64,000 nucleotides of DNA from Parus major (Eukaryota; Chordata; Aves; Passeriformes; Paridae), in assembly GCF_001522545.3 (NCBI RefSeq), contig NC_031772.1, positions 5,811,759 through 5,875,758 of the forward strand, in the 5' to 3' direction. The position numbers and the translations under genes were made by a program. Position 1 is the stretch's first letter, and every line of letters starts with the position of its first letter. The notes below the pieces were generated by a model. It made no database searches. It worked only from the letters and a program-made list of their open reading frames with translations, and was not told the DNA's origin. This document shows, piece after piece, positions 33,861 through 44,501 of the stretch.

Positions 33861-35296
33861 CGCAGGGGATGGAGGCGGCTGGATCCTGGAGGTTAAGGAT
33901 GAATCCTGTGGAGAGCCCTGGGGCAAAGGCACAGGATCTTCCCAGAGCTGCTGACTCACCTGTGGTTGGCGTGTCTGGCTCCAGGTCTGCAATGTGACCT
34001 TGGGCCTCCCAGAGGTTGTTGTGGTGTTGTAGGGAGATGTGGAGCACTGGGAATGCCAAGGCTGGCTGGATGCCTGGCTCCCGTGCCCTGGGGGGAGCTG
34101 AGCTCTCCTGGCTCCCCATCGCTGCACCGGCAGCACCACTTCCCAGTGGAAAAGGAGTGTGGCCCCAAATCCCTGCTCAGCTGAGCAACTCAGAGTTGCC
34201 TGACTGGGTTCCATGGAACCTGGCCACTTTGTGGCTCCTTGGACTGAGAAAACTGGGAAAGTCTGTGCTACCTCCAGTCCTGCTTATCTCCGAGGCTGGA
34301 ATCCTTCCCTCAGTCTCTGCTCTTCCCATTTGCTTTGAGCGTTTCCACTGCAGCTGGGAATTCTGCACAATCACCAAAGGAGCACTGCTGCCTCCAGACC
34401 CTGCTCAGAGGGCTGCCAGAGGACTTGGAATCACAGGGATCAGGATTGCAGGTGGTTCCACAGGAGCATGGCTCTCTGCTCCTGCAGCCTGTGTCCCTGG
34501 GGCAGAGCCGGCTGTGATCCCAGCCTGTCGGGATGCTGGAAAACCAGGGAGGTAGAGAAACCCCAGGAACTGACCCAGGGCCTTCTGGAAAAGCTGGATC
34601 CCTCCTCCCATGGCGGGAGTTAATGACTCTCCTGGCAAATATCACTGGGAGCTTGTCAGGAATCCTCACGTTCCCCCAAGCATTGCCGTGTTCCTGCTCT
34701 TTTCCATGAATTTATTTCTGGATCTGGAAATTGTCTTTTAATTTCTGCACCTTTGTTCTCTGTCTGGGGGGTCTGAGGGCTGCCTCCTGCTCCTCAGTCA
34801 CATGCTGGTGAGGCAGGGATGTGTCCAGTGGCTCTGGGAATGGGGATGCAGAATCCAGGCCCTTGGAACACCTGAGGACCTGTTCCTGCTGCCACCTCTC
34901 CAGGGAAAGCTCCAGGGACACTTGGCACCGGTGCCAAGGGATGCAGGAAAGCTGTCCCTGTGGAAGGGCTGGGATCCAGGGGTGCTGGAGCAGCAAGGGT
35001 TTGGGATGCTCCTCAAGGATCACTGCAAGCTGCCAAGAGAAACCAGCTGGATGCATCCACTGCTCCCTCGCAGCCACTGCCATTCCAGGCCCAATCGTGG
35101 ATCGGGAGAAGTAATAATTCCTTATTAAACTCCGAATTCCAGAGCAGTTTGGGGTTGGGAAGGAGTGTAGAGGGAGGAGATGCTGGAACACCTCGGGCTG
35201 ATGTCATTCCTTGCAGTTGAGAGCAGGAGAAACACAATCCAGTTCTGTTCCCCCCCTGCAGAACAACAGGGAAAGTCCCCAAGGGAAGACTGGAAA
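33861..35296. other. Non-coding sequence, no gene seen
   Basis: Unique sequence. Plus-strand 179-codon (34016-34555) and minus-strand 159-codon (34712-35191) frames have no recognisable domain. Confidence 0.45.
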
Positions 35297-35381
35297 AAGG
35301 GAAACAACAACAACCAACCCAAAGAACTCCAAACTGAGAGAGAGAGGGAGAAAAAAAAGAAAGAAATAAAAAAAAGAAAAT
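35297..35381. repeat. A-rich purine tract
   Basis: A run dominated by A, with AACAACAAC and GAGAGAGAG segments followed by AAAAAAAAGAAAG-type sequence. It is a low-complexity tract. No adjacent retrocopy or SINE body was recognised that would make it a poly(A) tail. Confidence 0.85.
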
Positions 35382-36050
35382 GCCAGACAAACCCATCCCC
35401 CTGAGGTGTCCTCTCAGTGTGGAACAGTTTCCCTCTTCCCCACTTCCCCCAGCCCCAGCCGGGCTCCTGAAGCCATAAAATCTGAGTTTGTGGCGTGTTC
35501 AATCGATTATTCCCTGAACACCCCAGCTTTGGAGACAGGTAATTCATTTCAGCCCCTCTATGGCTACATGCAAAGGAAAAAAAAATCTCCTTTCCCTTTT
35601 CCTTTCTTCCCATGCTGCTTCCAGCCCTTTCTCTGCCCCTTTTCTCCCCCTCTCCCCCCTCTCCGTGCCCCCAGACACGAGCGATTCCCAGGGAAAGGTG
35701 CGGCCATTCCCACAGTGAAACCCAAGGCAGGTAATGATTTTCTCACCCCATCCATACTGCTCCAGAAACTCCTGCCCCTCCAGCTGCATCCCTTTATTTC
35801 CGAGAGGCCAGGGGGAGGGGGGATGTGCCAGCCCCCTCTGATTCCCTCTCCTCCAAGGCCTCTCCATAAAAAATAAAGGAGGAAGATATAAAGGGAGCAA
35901 GTGTTTGCAGGGATAGAGTTTCCATGAAGTGGAGTGGTTGGGAAGCAGAGGCTCTTTGCTGTCTGGGAAGGAGCAGGTTCCTGACATCCCGCTGTGCTCT
36001 CCATAAGGGTTCTGCAGGCAGGATGGCTCATCTGCAGCTCTGGGGAAAAC
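35382..36050. other. Non-coding sequence, no gene seen
   Basis: Contains a pyrimidine-rich run at 35585-35670, which gives a long Phe/Pro-rich plus-strand frame and a Gly/Arg/Lys-rich minus-strand frame. Both are compositional artefacts. Confidence 0.45.
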
Positions 36051-36330
36051 ATCATGGAATCATCATGGAATGGTTTGTGCTGGAAAAGACCTTAAAGCTC
36101 ATCTCGTTCTCACCCCCTGCCATGGGCAGGGACACCTTCCACTGTCCCAGGTTGCTCCAAGCCCCATCCAACCTGGACTTGGACACTTCCAGGGATCCAG
36201 GGGCAGCCACAGCTTCTCTGGGCACCCTGTGCCAGGGCCTCTCCACCCTCACAGGGAAAAGTTCCTTCCCAGTATCCAATCTAAATGTCCTCTTTCAGTT
36301 TGAAAACATTCCCCCTTTCCTATAACCATC
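36051..36330 (-). mobile_element. CR1 LINE 3' fragment, type A
   Basis: One of the longest and cleanest tails. It has a duplicated terminus (ATCATGGAATCATCATGGAA), then GGAAAAGACCTTAAAGCTCA, CCATGGGCAGGGACACCTTC, CCAAGCCCCATCCAACCTGG, CCAGGGATCCAGGGGCAGCC, CTTCTCTGGGCACCCTGTGC and CTTCCCAGTATCCAATCTAA. The repeated ATCATGGA at the 3' end reflects the short terminal microsatellite typical of CR1. Confidence 0.95.
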
Positions 36331-38030
36331 TGCCCATGTAAAAAGTTGCTCTCCAAGGAGAAGGGAGGAGCTGGATTGGGTGTCCACTGGAATTTGGCCG
36401 CTCCCCTGGGAACCCTCGGCTGCTGATGGTCCCAAGTTGAGGTGCTGGACCCAGCTCAGCCCAGGTCCAGCCCCCCTGTCCAGCTTGGTGCCAGCTGCTC
36501 TCCCTGTCCTCGGAACAGCCTCACCTTGGGGCCAAGGTCTGGAACGGGGAGAAGCAGGTTTAGGGCTCGGCATCTGGGGGGAAACAGAGGGGTTTGTTGG
36601 GATCTCTCCCGTTCCTGGGACAACCGGAGCTCTGGCAGCCCCGTGCACCCCAGGGCTCCTCTCATCCCTCACCAAGCAGGATCACATCTAAGGGCTGCTC
36701 CTGAGCCTGGGAGTGGCAGCCTGGGACAGGGACAGGCTGGGATCAGCGAGCAGGGCAGGGCTAGGACACGCCAGTCCCTGTTCTCAGTTCTCTGTCGCTC
36801 CCTGTAAATGATCTCCACGGAGCTCTGGAAATCCGAGTGTGGATGAGCAGCTTTGAAGGGCTCTGGAACACGGTTTATGGGATTACACCTGGGCTCACCT
36901 GACTCCGCAAGGGTTTTCATCCTAATGCGTGCTGGCTTCCTGGGAAAAGAGGAGATTACCCAGCACTGACAGCTCCGCTGGCAAAGCCTCCTGCACCGGG
37001 AGACTCTTCCATGAAAAAGGGGGTGCAGGAGCTGCCAGCCCACAGCCCTGGGCTGGGAATTCAAGCATGAGCATCTTTCTGCCTGGGGAATCCAGGGGCA
37101 GCAGGAATATTTTGATCACCAAGCCCTAAATATGTTCTAAGGTATTTCACACCAAGATCAAAGCTCATCGGTGCTCCCTCCCCACTCGGGCTACTCCCTG
37201 TTCTCCAAAAGACTGCTCCTGGGTTAAAGCCTTCCCGACCCTTTTCCATCTGCTCTGCTTTTTCATATTCCCCACCCTGCTCTGGCAGCCCCTTGGCTGC
37301 TCCCAGCCCTGGGCCACTGTCACAGAGCTCCCACTTCCCAAAGAAACCCAACAAAGCTGGGCCAGAGGAGCAGCTGCAGTCCTGGTTTAATGGGGAATGA
37401 GGAGCCCATGGCAGAGCTGGCAGCAGCGTTTCCATTTCCCACAGCCCAGCAAAGCTGGGATGGCTCTGCAAGGCTCAGTGGCCACTTGACTCTGAAGGGT
37501 CTCTGGTCTCTGCTTCTCAGGAGCCACCCCAGCTCCTGCTGGGTTTCCTGATGGACTCTGCAAGACTCTCATGTGCTCTTGAAAATCTGCAGCGGCTCTG
37601 CCCGAGGCGAATTCCCACCCAGATAAACAGGGATGCTGAGGAAGGAGCTGGCACCCTCTGAAGCAGCCCCTGAGGAAAAAGGGAACGTTTCTGACAGTTC
37701 TGAGGATGCCTGGCTCCCACACGCCTTCTGATTAGCTTTGAAACATATTTAATCTGAGGGATTCAGTTTATTCCTGCAGAAATCCCTCCTGCCTGGTGCG
37801 GGGAGAGCTGTGCCATTCCCACCACCGAGGATCCCTGTCCCTGTCCTCCCCACGCACCACGGACACCTGCCAGGTCCAGCTGGGAAGGCCACCAGATCAG
37901 GAGCTGTGGCTCTGGCTCTGCCCACGGGGACGTGTGGGTCAGCATTCCCTGTCCTGTGTGGGGGAAAGGAGTGGGAATCCCCTTCTGGCAGCAGCGAAAC
38001 CTGGATCAGCATCAATTCATTGGTGCTGAT
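36331..38030. other. Non-coding sequence, no gene seen
   Basis: About 1.7 kb of unique sequence. No frame has a recognisable domain and no interspersed repeat was identified. Confidence 0.45.
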
Positions 38031-38062
38031 CATTCATTCATTCATTGATTCATCATATTCAT
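38031..38062. repeat. Short (ATTC)n microsatellite
   Basis: About five ATTC/ATTG units and degenerate ATTCATC copies. Too short to be strongly polymorphic. Confidence 0.75.
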
Positions 38063-38957
38063 TGGGGAATAAATCCCTCACCAAAGAGTTTCCCACTCCC
38101 AGCAGCTCCCAGTTGCTGTCGTGGAGCAGGGCCTGCGTTGACTGGAATGAGAGCAGCTCTGTGGGTTCCTCATGGTTGTGTCTCAGGGGGCTCTGTTTTC
38201 CAGTGGGATGAGTTAAAGACCAGCGTGGACCCCAAACTCCAACTCCTGCAAGGACCAAAGCGGGATGAGCTGCTCCCACTTTATTTCCTCTAACACTGAG
38301 CATTTTCTCCACCAGCTGCACACAACAAAAGCATTAACTAGGCCAAAAAAAAGGCCTGGTGGTGTCAGGAAAAGGAATTTCCTATCCCCTGGACAGAGTG
38401 TGGAGCTGGGCCTCAGCCTGGGCTGCAGCACCTTCCTTGCAGTGACCTGTGTGACAGCTCTGCCGGGCTGTGGGATCCCCTCCTGCCATCCCGCAGCTCC
38501 ATGGCCCTGGCTCCCAAGCACCAGCCTGGATCAGCAGCTGCTGGTGAGCTGGGATGCTCAGCCCAGCCCGGCTCGGCTCATTCAGCTCTAATTTCCCGTG
38601 AGCAGCTCCCAGCTCTCCCATTTCTCTTTCCACCAGCCCAGCCTTTGGCTCAGACTTGCAAATGGCAAATTACGCTTCTGCCTTTAATTCCAGCTTCCCT
38701 GGCATCCTCCACCGGCACAGAAAGCAGCAGGATCTCAGCAGGCAGCGGGAGGTCGGCGTCTCCCCTGCTCCGGCTCCCTCCCCCTGCTTTAATTGCAGCC
38801 TAACGTGGGTTTGAGGTGTATTAAACACACAAATTATCCTGCAAAAGCCTCGGGAAGTGCTGCTTCCCCAGGCTTCTAATGGGAGCTGACAAAGCAACCA
38901 GAGGAGCTGTTAACGGCACGGCTTTGTCTGGAATGGCCCTGGCGAGTGATCCCCGTG
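38063..38957. other. Non-coding sequence, no gene seen
   Basis: Unique sequence leading to the minisatellite cluster. An AT-richer patch at 38640-38690 and 38790-38840 contains TTTAATTGC-type cores. Nothing coding was recognised. Confidence 0.45.
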
Positions 38958-39071
38958 CTGGGCTGGCACCGGGGCTGGCAACGGGGCTGGCACCGGGGCT
39001 GGCAACGGGACTGACACCGGGACTGACACCGGGACTGACACCGGGACTGGCACCGGGACTGACACTGGGGC
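38958..39071. repeat. 12-bp minisatellite, left part (gap follows)
   Basis: Head-to-tail copies of a 12-bp unit, GGCTGGCACCGG, grading into GGACTGACACCG. About nine units are seen before the assembly gap. A frame through it reads Pro-Gly-Leu-Ala/Thr repeats. Its true length is unknown because the array continues on the other side of the gap. Confidence 0.95.
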
Positions 39072-39359
39072 NNNNNNNNNNNNNNNNNNNNNNNNNNNNN
39101 NNNNNNNNNNNNNNNNNNNNNNNNNNNNNNNNNNNNNNNNNNNNNNNNNNNNNNNNNNNNNNNNNNNNNNNNNNNNNNNNNNNNNNNNNNNNNNNNNNNN
39201 NNNNNNNNNNNNNNNNNNNNNNNNNNNNNNNNNNNNNNNNNNNNNNNNNNNNNNNNNNNNNNNNNNNNNNNNNNNNNNNNNNNNNNNNNNNNNNNNNNNN
39301 NNNNNNNNNNNNNNNNNNNNNNNNNNNNNNNNNNNNNNNNNNNNNNNNNNNNNNNNNNN
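39072..39359. other. Assembly gap (288 N)
   Basis: Unresolved bases inside the 12-bp minisatellite: both flanks carry the same unit. The size may be estimated rather than real. Confidence 0.99.
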
Positions 39360-39384
39360 CTGGCATCAGGACTGGCACCGGGTC
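39360..39384. repeat. 12-bp minisatellite, right part
   Basis: CTGGCATCAGGACTGGCACC continues the array that is cut by the gap, showing that the missing sequence is at least partly more of the same repeat. Confidence 0.9.
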
Positions 39385-39581
39385 CCCCACACCGTCCTCG
39401 CCATGGTCCCCCTGAGCTGGGCCATCGCGGAGAACCAGAGGCTCTTGGCAAAGGCTCCGGCAGCTGCACCTGCGCTGCCGCTGGAGTGCTGCTGATGGAT
39501 TGGAGGGAGTTCAGAGGAGAAGCAGGAGCACAATCGAGGAGCTGCAGGGCAGGATTTGTACAGAGACTTTAAAGGGGCGGC

Positions 39582-40084
39582 GTGATGGCAGCGAGAACAA
39601 GCACTCGAGCACGCCGAGGTTTAATCTTGGGCTCAGACAAAGCTGACGCGGAGCAGGAGCAGATTGAACACCCTCACGAGGGAAAATCCACATCCACCCA
39701 CAGCAGGAACAATGGAGAGACATCAGGAGCCTCCTCTGGGAGTGCTGGAGAGCCACTGGGAGCCTCCTTTGAGAACGATGGAGAGCCATCGGGAGCCTCT
39801 TCCAGGAGCAATGGGGACCCTCCTCTGGGAATGATGGAGACCCACCAGGAGCCTCCTACAGGAACAATGGAGAACCCTTGGGAGCCTCCTCTGGGAGTGA
39901 TGGAGAGCCCTGGGGAGCCTCCTCTGGGAATGATGGAGACCCACCAGGAGCCTCCTCCAGGAACAAAGAGAACCATCGGGAGCCTTCTCCAGGCTTAAAT
40001 GCCAAGAAGAGAGGGAGGAAGAGCAAGGGAGATGCTCGAGTGAGCCCACGGGCTGTGAGGAGTGATGGGAAAGCACAGGAGTGA
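39582..40084 (+). pseudogene. Possible repeat-protein pseudogene or coding-like minisatellite
   Basis: An ATG-started frame (138 codons, 39582-39998) begins with an Arg/Thr-rich stretch and enters a tandem array with a 33-bp unit. Units start with GGAGCC at 39726, 39759, 39792, 39848, 39881, 39914, 39947 and 39979. Each full unit reads as eleven residues of the form GASSGNDGEPx. Between 39792 and 39848 the spacing is 56 bp instead of 66, a 10-bp loss that shifts the frame. The same peptide repeat then continues in the +1-shifted frame (39878-40084, ending with a Lys/Arg-rich tail). The unit at 39947 is 32 bp, a second shift. AATAAA follows at 40248-40253. I recognise no gene family. A plain minisatellite with a unit divisible by three would look similar. 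Confidence 0.35.
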
Positions 40085-40259
40085 GAACAGGGAAACGCAG
40101 GCTGGATAGCAGGGAAATGTTGCCAGCAGGGCAGCCCAGGGATCAGGGAATGTCTCTGTCCTGGAGCAGGAGGGTCAACCTGGTGTGTCCTACCCTGGGT
40201 TTGATGGCTCCGCTCCCAGCTCGCTCTCCAAGGGGTCCAACAGCCTAAATAAAGCCCAG

Positions 40260-41810
40260 CCTAACACAGCTGAAGGCACTGGGAAGGACAGAGGTTTGTA
40301 GGGAAAATCTGCACTCCCCAGCTCGGTGAGGGGCAGCCACTCTCCGGACGCCCATGGAAGCAGACATGGAATGTTCTGCCCAACAAGAATCCAACAAATC
40401 AGGGGAAATGGGAAAAAAAACCTTATTTTCCCAGCTCTCTCATCTCCAGCTGCACCAAGGACTTGGGGGGAAAGATAAATGTGGATCCAGGCAGAGGGAT
40501 CAGGGCACGGCTCAGGGCTGCAGGAAGATTTAGAACATTGAAGTCCAAAGGCAGGGCTGGATCATCACACGAGGAAAGAAAAATCCCTGGGAGTGGAGAT
40601 CACGTTAAACAATGTGTTGTAATAAGTGTTTTATGCTTTAGAGGAGGAGAGAGAACAGTGAAATCCCCTGTAAGAGCTAATTACTGCAAATTCCTTTTCA
40701 ATAAAACAAGACCAAAAAAATCCTCTCTTAACGGAAAAATCCATTTAAGGCTCAACTGAGGTAACCTCGGTTCACATCCTGGAGCAGCGTTCCTGCGAAT
40801 CAAACGGGATTTAACTGGAGCTTGGCATGACCAGCCCAGCTCCTCAGGGAGCCCAGGTGTTGGGGTGAAGCTCTGCAGGGAGAGGGTGACCCCCGGGCAC
40901 CAAAATCCCAGGGGAAAGGCTTTATTGTGCTGGTGGTCATGTGGAGAGTCACCGTGAACTTCTTTGGGAGGATGTGGCAGGGATTTTGGGAATGGGAATG
41001 GCAGGAACTCGCAGACATCTCCTGCTCTGGGGGCCAGGTGGGTTCATCCTGGCAACTCAAGGTCCCTGTGGCACCTCCCCAGCAGTTTCAGGCCACTGGT
41101 GATGTGTGACCACAGAAAGGGACAGTGGGATGTCCCCAGCCTGTGCTGCTGCCTCCCCCAGCCCCACACAACCTCCGTCGCCTCTCCCAGTCCAACCCAA
41201 TTAAAATAAAACAAAGCCCTGGATTGGGAGAGGATTTGCCTCTGTCCCTGACACTCTGCATTTCCTGCCATTTGGAATGGGGCCACTTTGGTGGATTTCT
41301 CGCACATGGGAGCAATAGATTGAATTACACGAATGTCCAGTGCTGAGCAGAGAGACATTTCTTTTCCACATGTTCCTGCAGCTGTGTGACCCCAGGAAAC
41401 CCAGCAGTGGGGTCTGTCTTGGAGACAAATAGGGATTGTTTTGTGTCCGTGTGCAAATGCTCCCTCCCCCTTGGCTCCCCCTGTGTGTGTGAGGGTTGCC
41501 GGGGGGGATCATTCCCTACCAGACACGTTCACATCCCAAACAGCACAAACTCAAGATATTTCTCCACCACAAACCCACAGGGTGGGAATGCAGCTCAGGA
41601 GCCCCCAGACAGGAGAGCTGTGGCTGCTCAGGGAAGGGCTGGGAGGCTCCTGGCAGAGGACAGATCCATGGCTGGATGGGGCTGCCATGGATTGCTCCAT
41701 GTGCTCAAGGAGCCACCGCTCCCTTCCCACCACCAGCCTGTCCCAACACTTCCAGCCCAAATGTAGGGCTGGAAGAAGGAACAAGCAAAGAGGGGATGGA
41801 AGACGCTTGT
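40260..41810. other. Non-coding sequence, no gene seen
   Basis: Unique sequence, AT-richer at 40590-40760 (TGTGTTGTAATAAGTGTTTT and a TTCAATAAAACAAG near 40696). Nothing coding was recognised. The long plus-strand frames that start at 41441 and 41496 stay open because they run into the 17-bp array. Confidence 0.45.
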
Positions 41811-42298
41811 GGGAGTGGGATGCTCATGTCAGTGGGATGTTCTGGTCAGTGGATGCTGGTCAGAGGGATTTTCTGGTCAGTGGGATGTTCTGGGCAGTGG
41901 GATGTTCTGGTCAGTGGGATGTTCTGGTCAGTGGATGCTGGTCAGAGGGATTTTCTGGTCAGTGGGATGCTCCTGTCAGTGGGATGTTCTGGTCAGAGGG
42001 ATGCTGTGGTCAGTGGGATGCTGTGGTCAGTGGGATGTTCTGGGCAGAGGGATGTTCTGGGCAGAGGGATGCTGTGGGCAGTCAGATGCTGTGGTCAGTG
42101 GGATGCTCCTGTCAGTGGGATGTTCTGGTCAGAGGGATGCTGTGGTCAGTGGGATGCTGTGGTCAGTGGGATGTTCTGGGCAGTGGGATGTTCTGGGCAG
42201 TGGGATGTTCTGGTCAGTGGGATGCTCCTGTCAGTGGGATGCTGTGGTCAGTGGGATGCTCCTGTCAGTGGGATGCTGTGGTCAGTGGGATGTTCTGG
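41811..42298. repeat. 17-bp minisatellite, left part
   Basis: More than twenty-five head-to-tail copies of GTCAGTGGGATGTTCTG with alternating variants: GTTCTGG, GCTGTGG, GCTCCTG; TCAGTGGG, GCAGTGGG, TCAGAGGG. Because 17 is not a multiple of three, a frame reads three different peptides in turn (QWDVLVSGM, FWSVGCSG and so on). The unit contains no stop, so all plus frames stay open for hundreds of codons. The array is interrupted by a gap. Confidence 0.97.
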
Positions 42299-42524
42299 NN
42301 NNNNNNNNNNNNNNNNNNNNNNNNNNNNNNNNNNNNNNNNNNNNNNNNNNNNNNNNNNNNNNNNNNNNNNNNNNNNNNNNNNNNNNNNNNNNNNNNNNNN
42401 NNNNNNNNNNNNNNNNNNNNNNNNNNNNNNNNNNNNNNNNNNNNNNNNNNNNNNNNNNNNNNNNNNNNNNNNNNNNNNNNNNNNNNNNNNNNNNNNNNNN
42501 NNNNNNNNNNNNNNNNNNNNNNNN
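42299..42524. other. Assembly gap (226 N)
   Basis: Unresolved bases inside the 17-bp minisatellite; the same unit flanks both sides. Confidence 0.99.
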
Positions 42525-42616
42525 GTCAGTGGGATGCTGTGGTCAGTGGGATGCTCCTGTCAGTGGGATGCTCTCAGCAGCAGAATGCTCTGTGCAATGG
42601 GATGCTGGTGGCAGCA
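42525..42616. repeat. 17-bp minisatellite, right part
   Basis: The array resumes with GTCAGTGGGATGCTGTG units, then decays through CTCAGCAGCAGAATGCTC and GCAATGGGATGCTGGTG to unique sequence. Edge units are more diverged than central ones, as expected for an expanding array. Confidence 0.93.
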
Positions 42617-42814
42617 ATATCCCTGAACTCTCCCTGCTCATACCTCAGTGTTGATAAGAGCTGGGGCTTTCAGGGTGAAATGGATTCCCTTTTTTGTGTG
42701 TTTTGCTTTAACAGGAAAAAAAAAATAAAGAGAAACTATAAAAGTAAAGAGTTGTAAGGAGAACATCCTTAAATGTTCTCTGTAAAGAGAAGTGTTTGTA
42801 GGGCAGGAATCTTT

Positions 42815-42875
42815 TGTTTCGTGACCAGTCAACCTTTTTATGTTGGATGCAGAGCATCACTACCCAAAGACCTCC
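42815..42875 (+). mobile_element. Possible fragment of the LTR found at 44055-44501
   Basis: GACCAGTCAACCTTTTTAT at 42823-42841 matches GACCAGTCATCCTTTTTGT at 44349-44367 in 17 of 19 positions. The following sequence also lines up loosely: TGGATGCAG versus GGGTGCAG, and CTACCCAAAG versus CTGCCCAAGG. This suggests a decayed piece of the same LTR family in the same orientation. No terminal repeats or duplicated target remain. Confidence 0.4.
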
Positions 42876-43744
42876 TTCCCAACCAGTTCTCCCAGCTGCT
42901 GGCTGAAACCTGGATCTCCAACAGCTCATTTGCCAAGCAGCAACTCAGACAAAGCCCAGGGATTCCCGGGACAAGGCCTGGAGCCTCTCAGGGAACCAGA
43001 GACTGCTGGACTCGTGCTGCTCTGGGGTGAGGCCGAGGAGCACCAGTGCCTTCAGATCCTGTTCCCACATCCCTGCAGCTAAAACTCCTTAGCCCTGTGG
43101 GGATCCAGCAGCATCCAACAGCATCCACAGCATCCAACCACATCCACAGCATCACCACTGAGATCAGGGAGGCCAATGGGATCCCCATGGACCGTGGGTG
43201 AGCAGGACGAGGAGGGGAGGGAGCCTCTGGCTGGAGAAGGAGCTGAGCTGCTCCTCATCCCGGGAGTCTGAGGCTGTGGGATGAGCTGCTGAGCCCCGGG
43301 AGCTGCCGGAGGAGGAGCCCCTGGCTGTGCTATCCCTGGCACAGCACTTGCAGCGTGTCTATAAATAGGAGTTTTAAGCACAGCAATTAATCACAGAGCG
43401 CTACTGTCCATTGGCTGGGCTGGGTTTAACAGGGGATGCAAGTCTGGCATTCCCTGGATTTACCAGTCATGGCTTTGGGGACCCTCCCAAGTGGCACTTG
43501 GAGGCTGCAGTGTGAGCTTGGGTTGTTGTGGTTTAACAAGTGACCAGGCACCAGCTGACCACGTGTGACCCTCTTGGGCTGGCACTGGCAGCAGGGTCAG
43601 CGCGGATTCCTTGGCATCGGCAGCTGAGGAGCAGGAGGATCACAAGCCATGCCAGCCTGTGGAGGTCCTTCCCTTCCCAGCCTGGAAAGGGTCCATCACC
43701 CACTGTGATAGACCCTAGGTGTGCTGGAATGATTTTAAACTAAA
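42876..43744. other. Non-coding sequence with a short CAGCATCCA repetition
   Basis: At 43106-43165 CAGCATCCA and CCACATCCA units are repeated imperfectly about six times. The rest is unique sequence without a recognised gene. Confidence 0.55.
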
Positions 43745-43985
43745 GGAGGAAAGATTTGGATGGGGTATTAGAAAGGAATTCTTCCCTGTGAGGATGGAGA
43801 GGTGCTGGAATGGACTGTCCAGAGAAGCTGTGGCTGCCCCACCCCTGAAAGTGTCCAAGGCCAGGTTGGACAGGGCTTGGAACAACCTGGGATAGTGGAA
43901 GGTGTCCCTGCCCATGGCAGGGGTGGGATTGGATGGGATTTATGACCATTTCCAACCCAAACCATCCTATGGCTCTGTGTGTTCC
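43745..43985 (+). mobile_element. CR1 LINE 3' fragment, type A, sense on plus strand
   Basis: Plus-strand tail with GAAAGATTTGGATGGGGTAT, GAATTCTTCCCTGTGAGGAT, GAGAAGCTGTGGCTGCCCCA, GTGTCCAAGGCCAGGTTGGA, GGGATAGTGGAAGGTGTCCC, CCATGGCAGGGGTGGGATTG and CCATCCTATGGCTCTGTGTG as the 3' terminus. Confidence 0.95.
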
Positions 43986-44054
43986 TGACCCCTGAGCTCC
44001 CTGTAAGTCCCAGTCCTTCTTCTGAGCCTGGCCTCACCTCTTTTTTCCTTGAAA

Positions 44055-44501
44055 TGATGCATTAAGTTTTAGCTTTCATATTTTTCAGATTCTGTGCTGC
44101 CTAGGTGTGTAGTTTTGAGCTTCATATCAAGTGTTAGTGAGCTCTCTTCACAGAGTACGTAGACAAAGCAATTCCTTTTCTAGCTTGACACCAAGGACAA
44201 TCGTTACAATTTTCAGGCCCAAAAGCAGAAACAAGGGTGGACTGAAGAGAGGAAACAAGAAGGAAACCTCATAATCTGAAGCTGTAATTAGACAATTAAC
44301 TCAAATATGCAGATGGACCAAAACTGATAAAAAAATGTGAGACCTCATGACCAGTCATCCTTTTTGTGACTGTTTTTGGGTGCAGCCCTGGCCAAGCTCT
44401 TGTACTGCCCAAGGTGTGTCCTTTAAGGCCTTTCAGTAAATCCTTTCTTTATTTTTAACTCTGTCCAGCCTCTGTTCTAGGTCAGCCTTCTCAAGGCATC
44501 A
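44055..44501 (+). mobile_element. Solo LTR of an avian endogenous retrovirus (LTR 1)
   Basis: The segment begins TGATGC and ends GCATCA, a perfect 6-bp terminal inverted repeat with the TG...CA ends of retroviral LTRs. Its length of 447 bp is normal for an LTR. Near the 3' side it has CAGTAAATCC followed by CTTTCTTTATTTTTAACTCT and a C/T-rich end (CCAGCCTCTGTTCTAGG), the layout of R-U5 in ERVL-like bird LTRs as I recall them. Flanks are GAAA (44051-44054) and GAAC (44502-44505), at best a 3-of-4 target duplication. No gag, pol or env sequence lies next to it, so it is a solo LTR. No coding capacity remains. Confidence 0.75.

Noticed and set aside
35297..35381. A-rich tract considered as the poly(A) tail of a retrocopy
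   Set aside because: No recognisable gene-derived or SINE body precedes it on either strand, and no target duplication was seen.
38821..39469. Gly/Pro/Ser-rich ORFs of 178-197 codons on both strands
   Set aside because: Most of each frame is N, and the rest is the 12-bp minisatellite.
41441..42757. 438-codon plus-strand ORF, longest in the window
   Set aside because: It is open only because it runs through the 17-bp minisatellite and 226 Ns. The peptide is the array translated in cycling frames.
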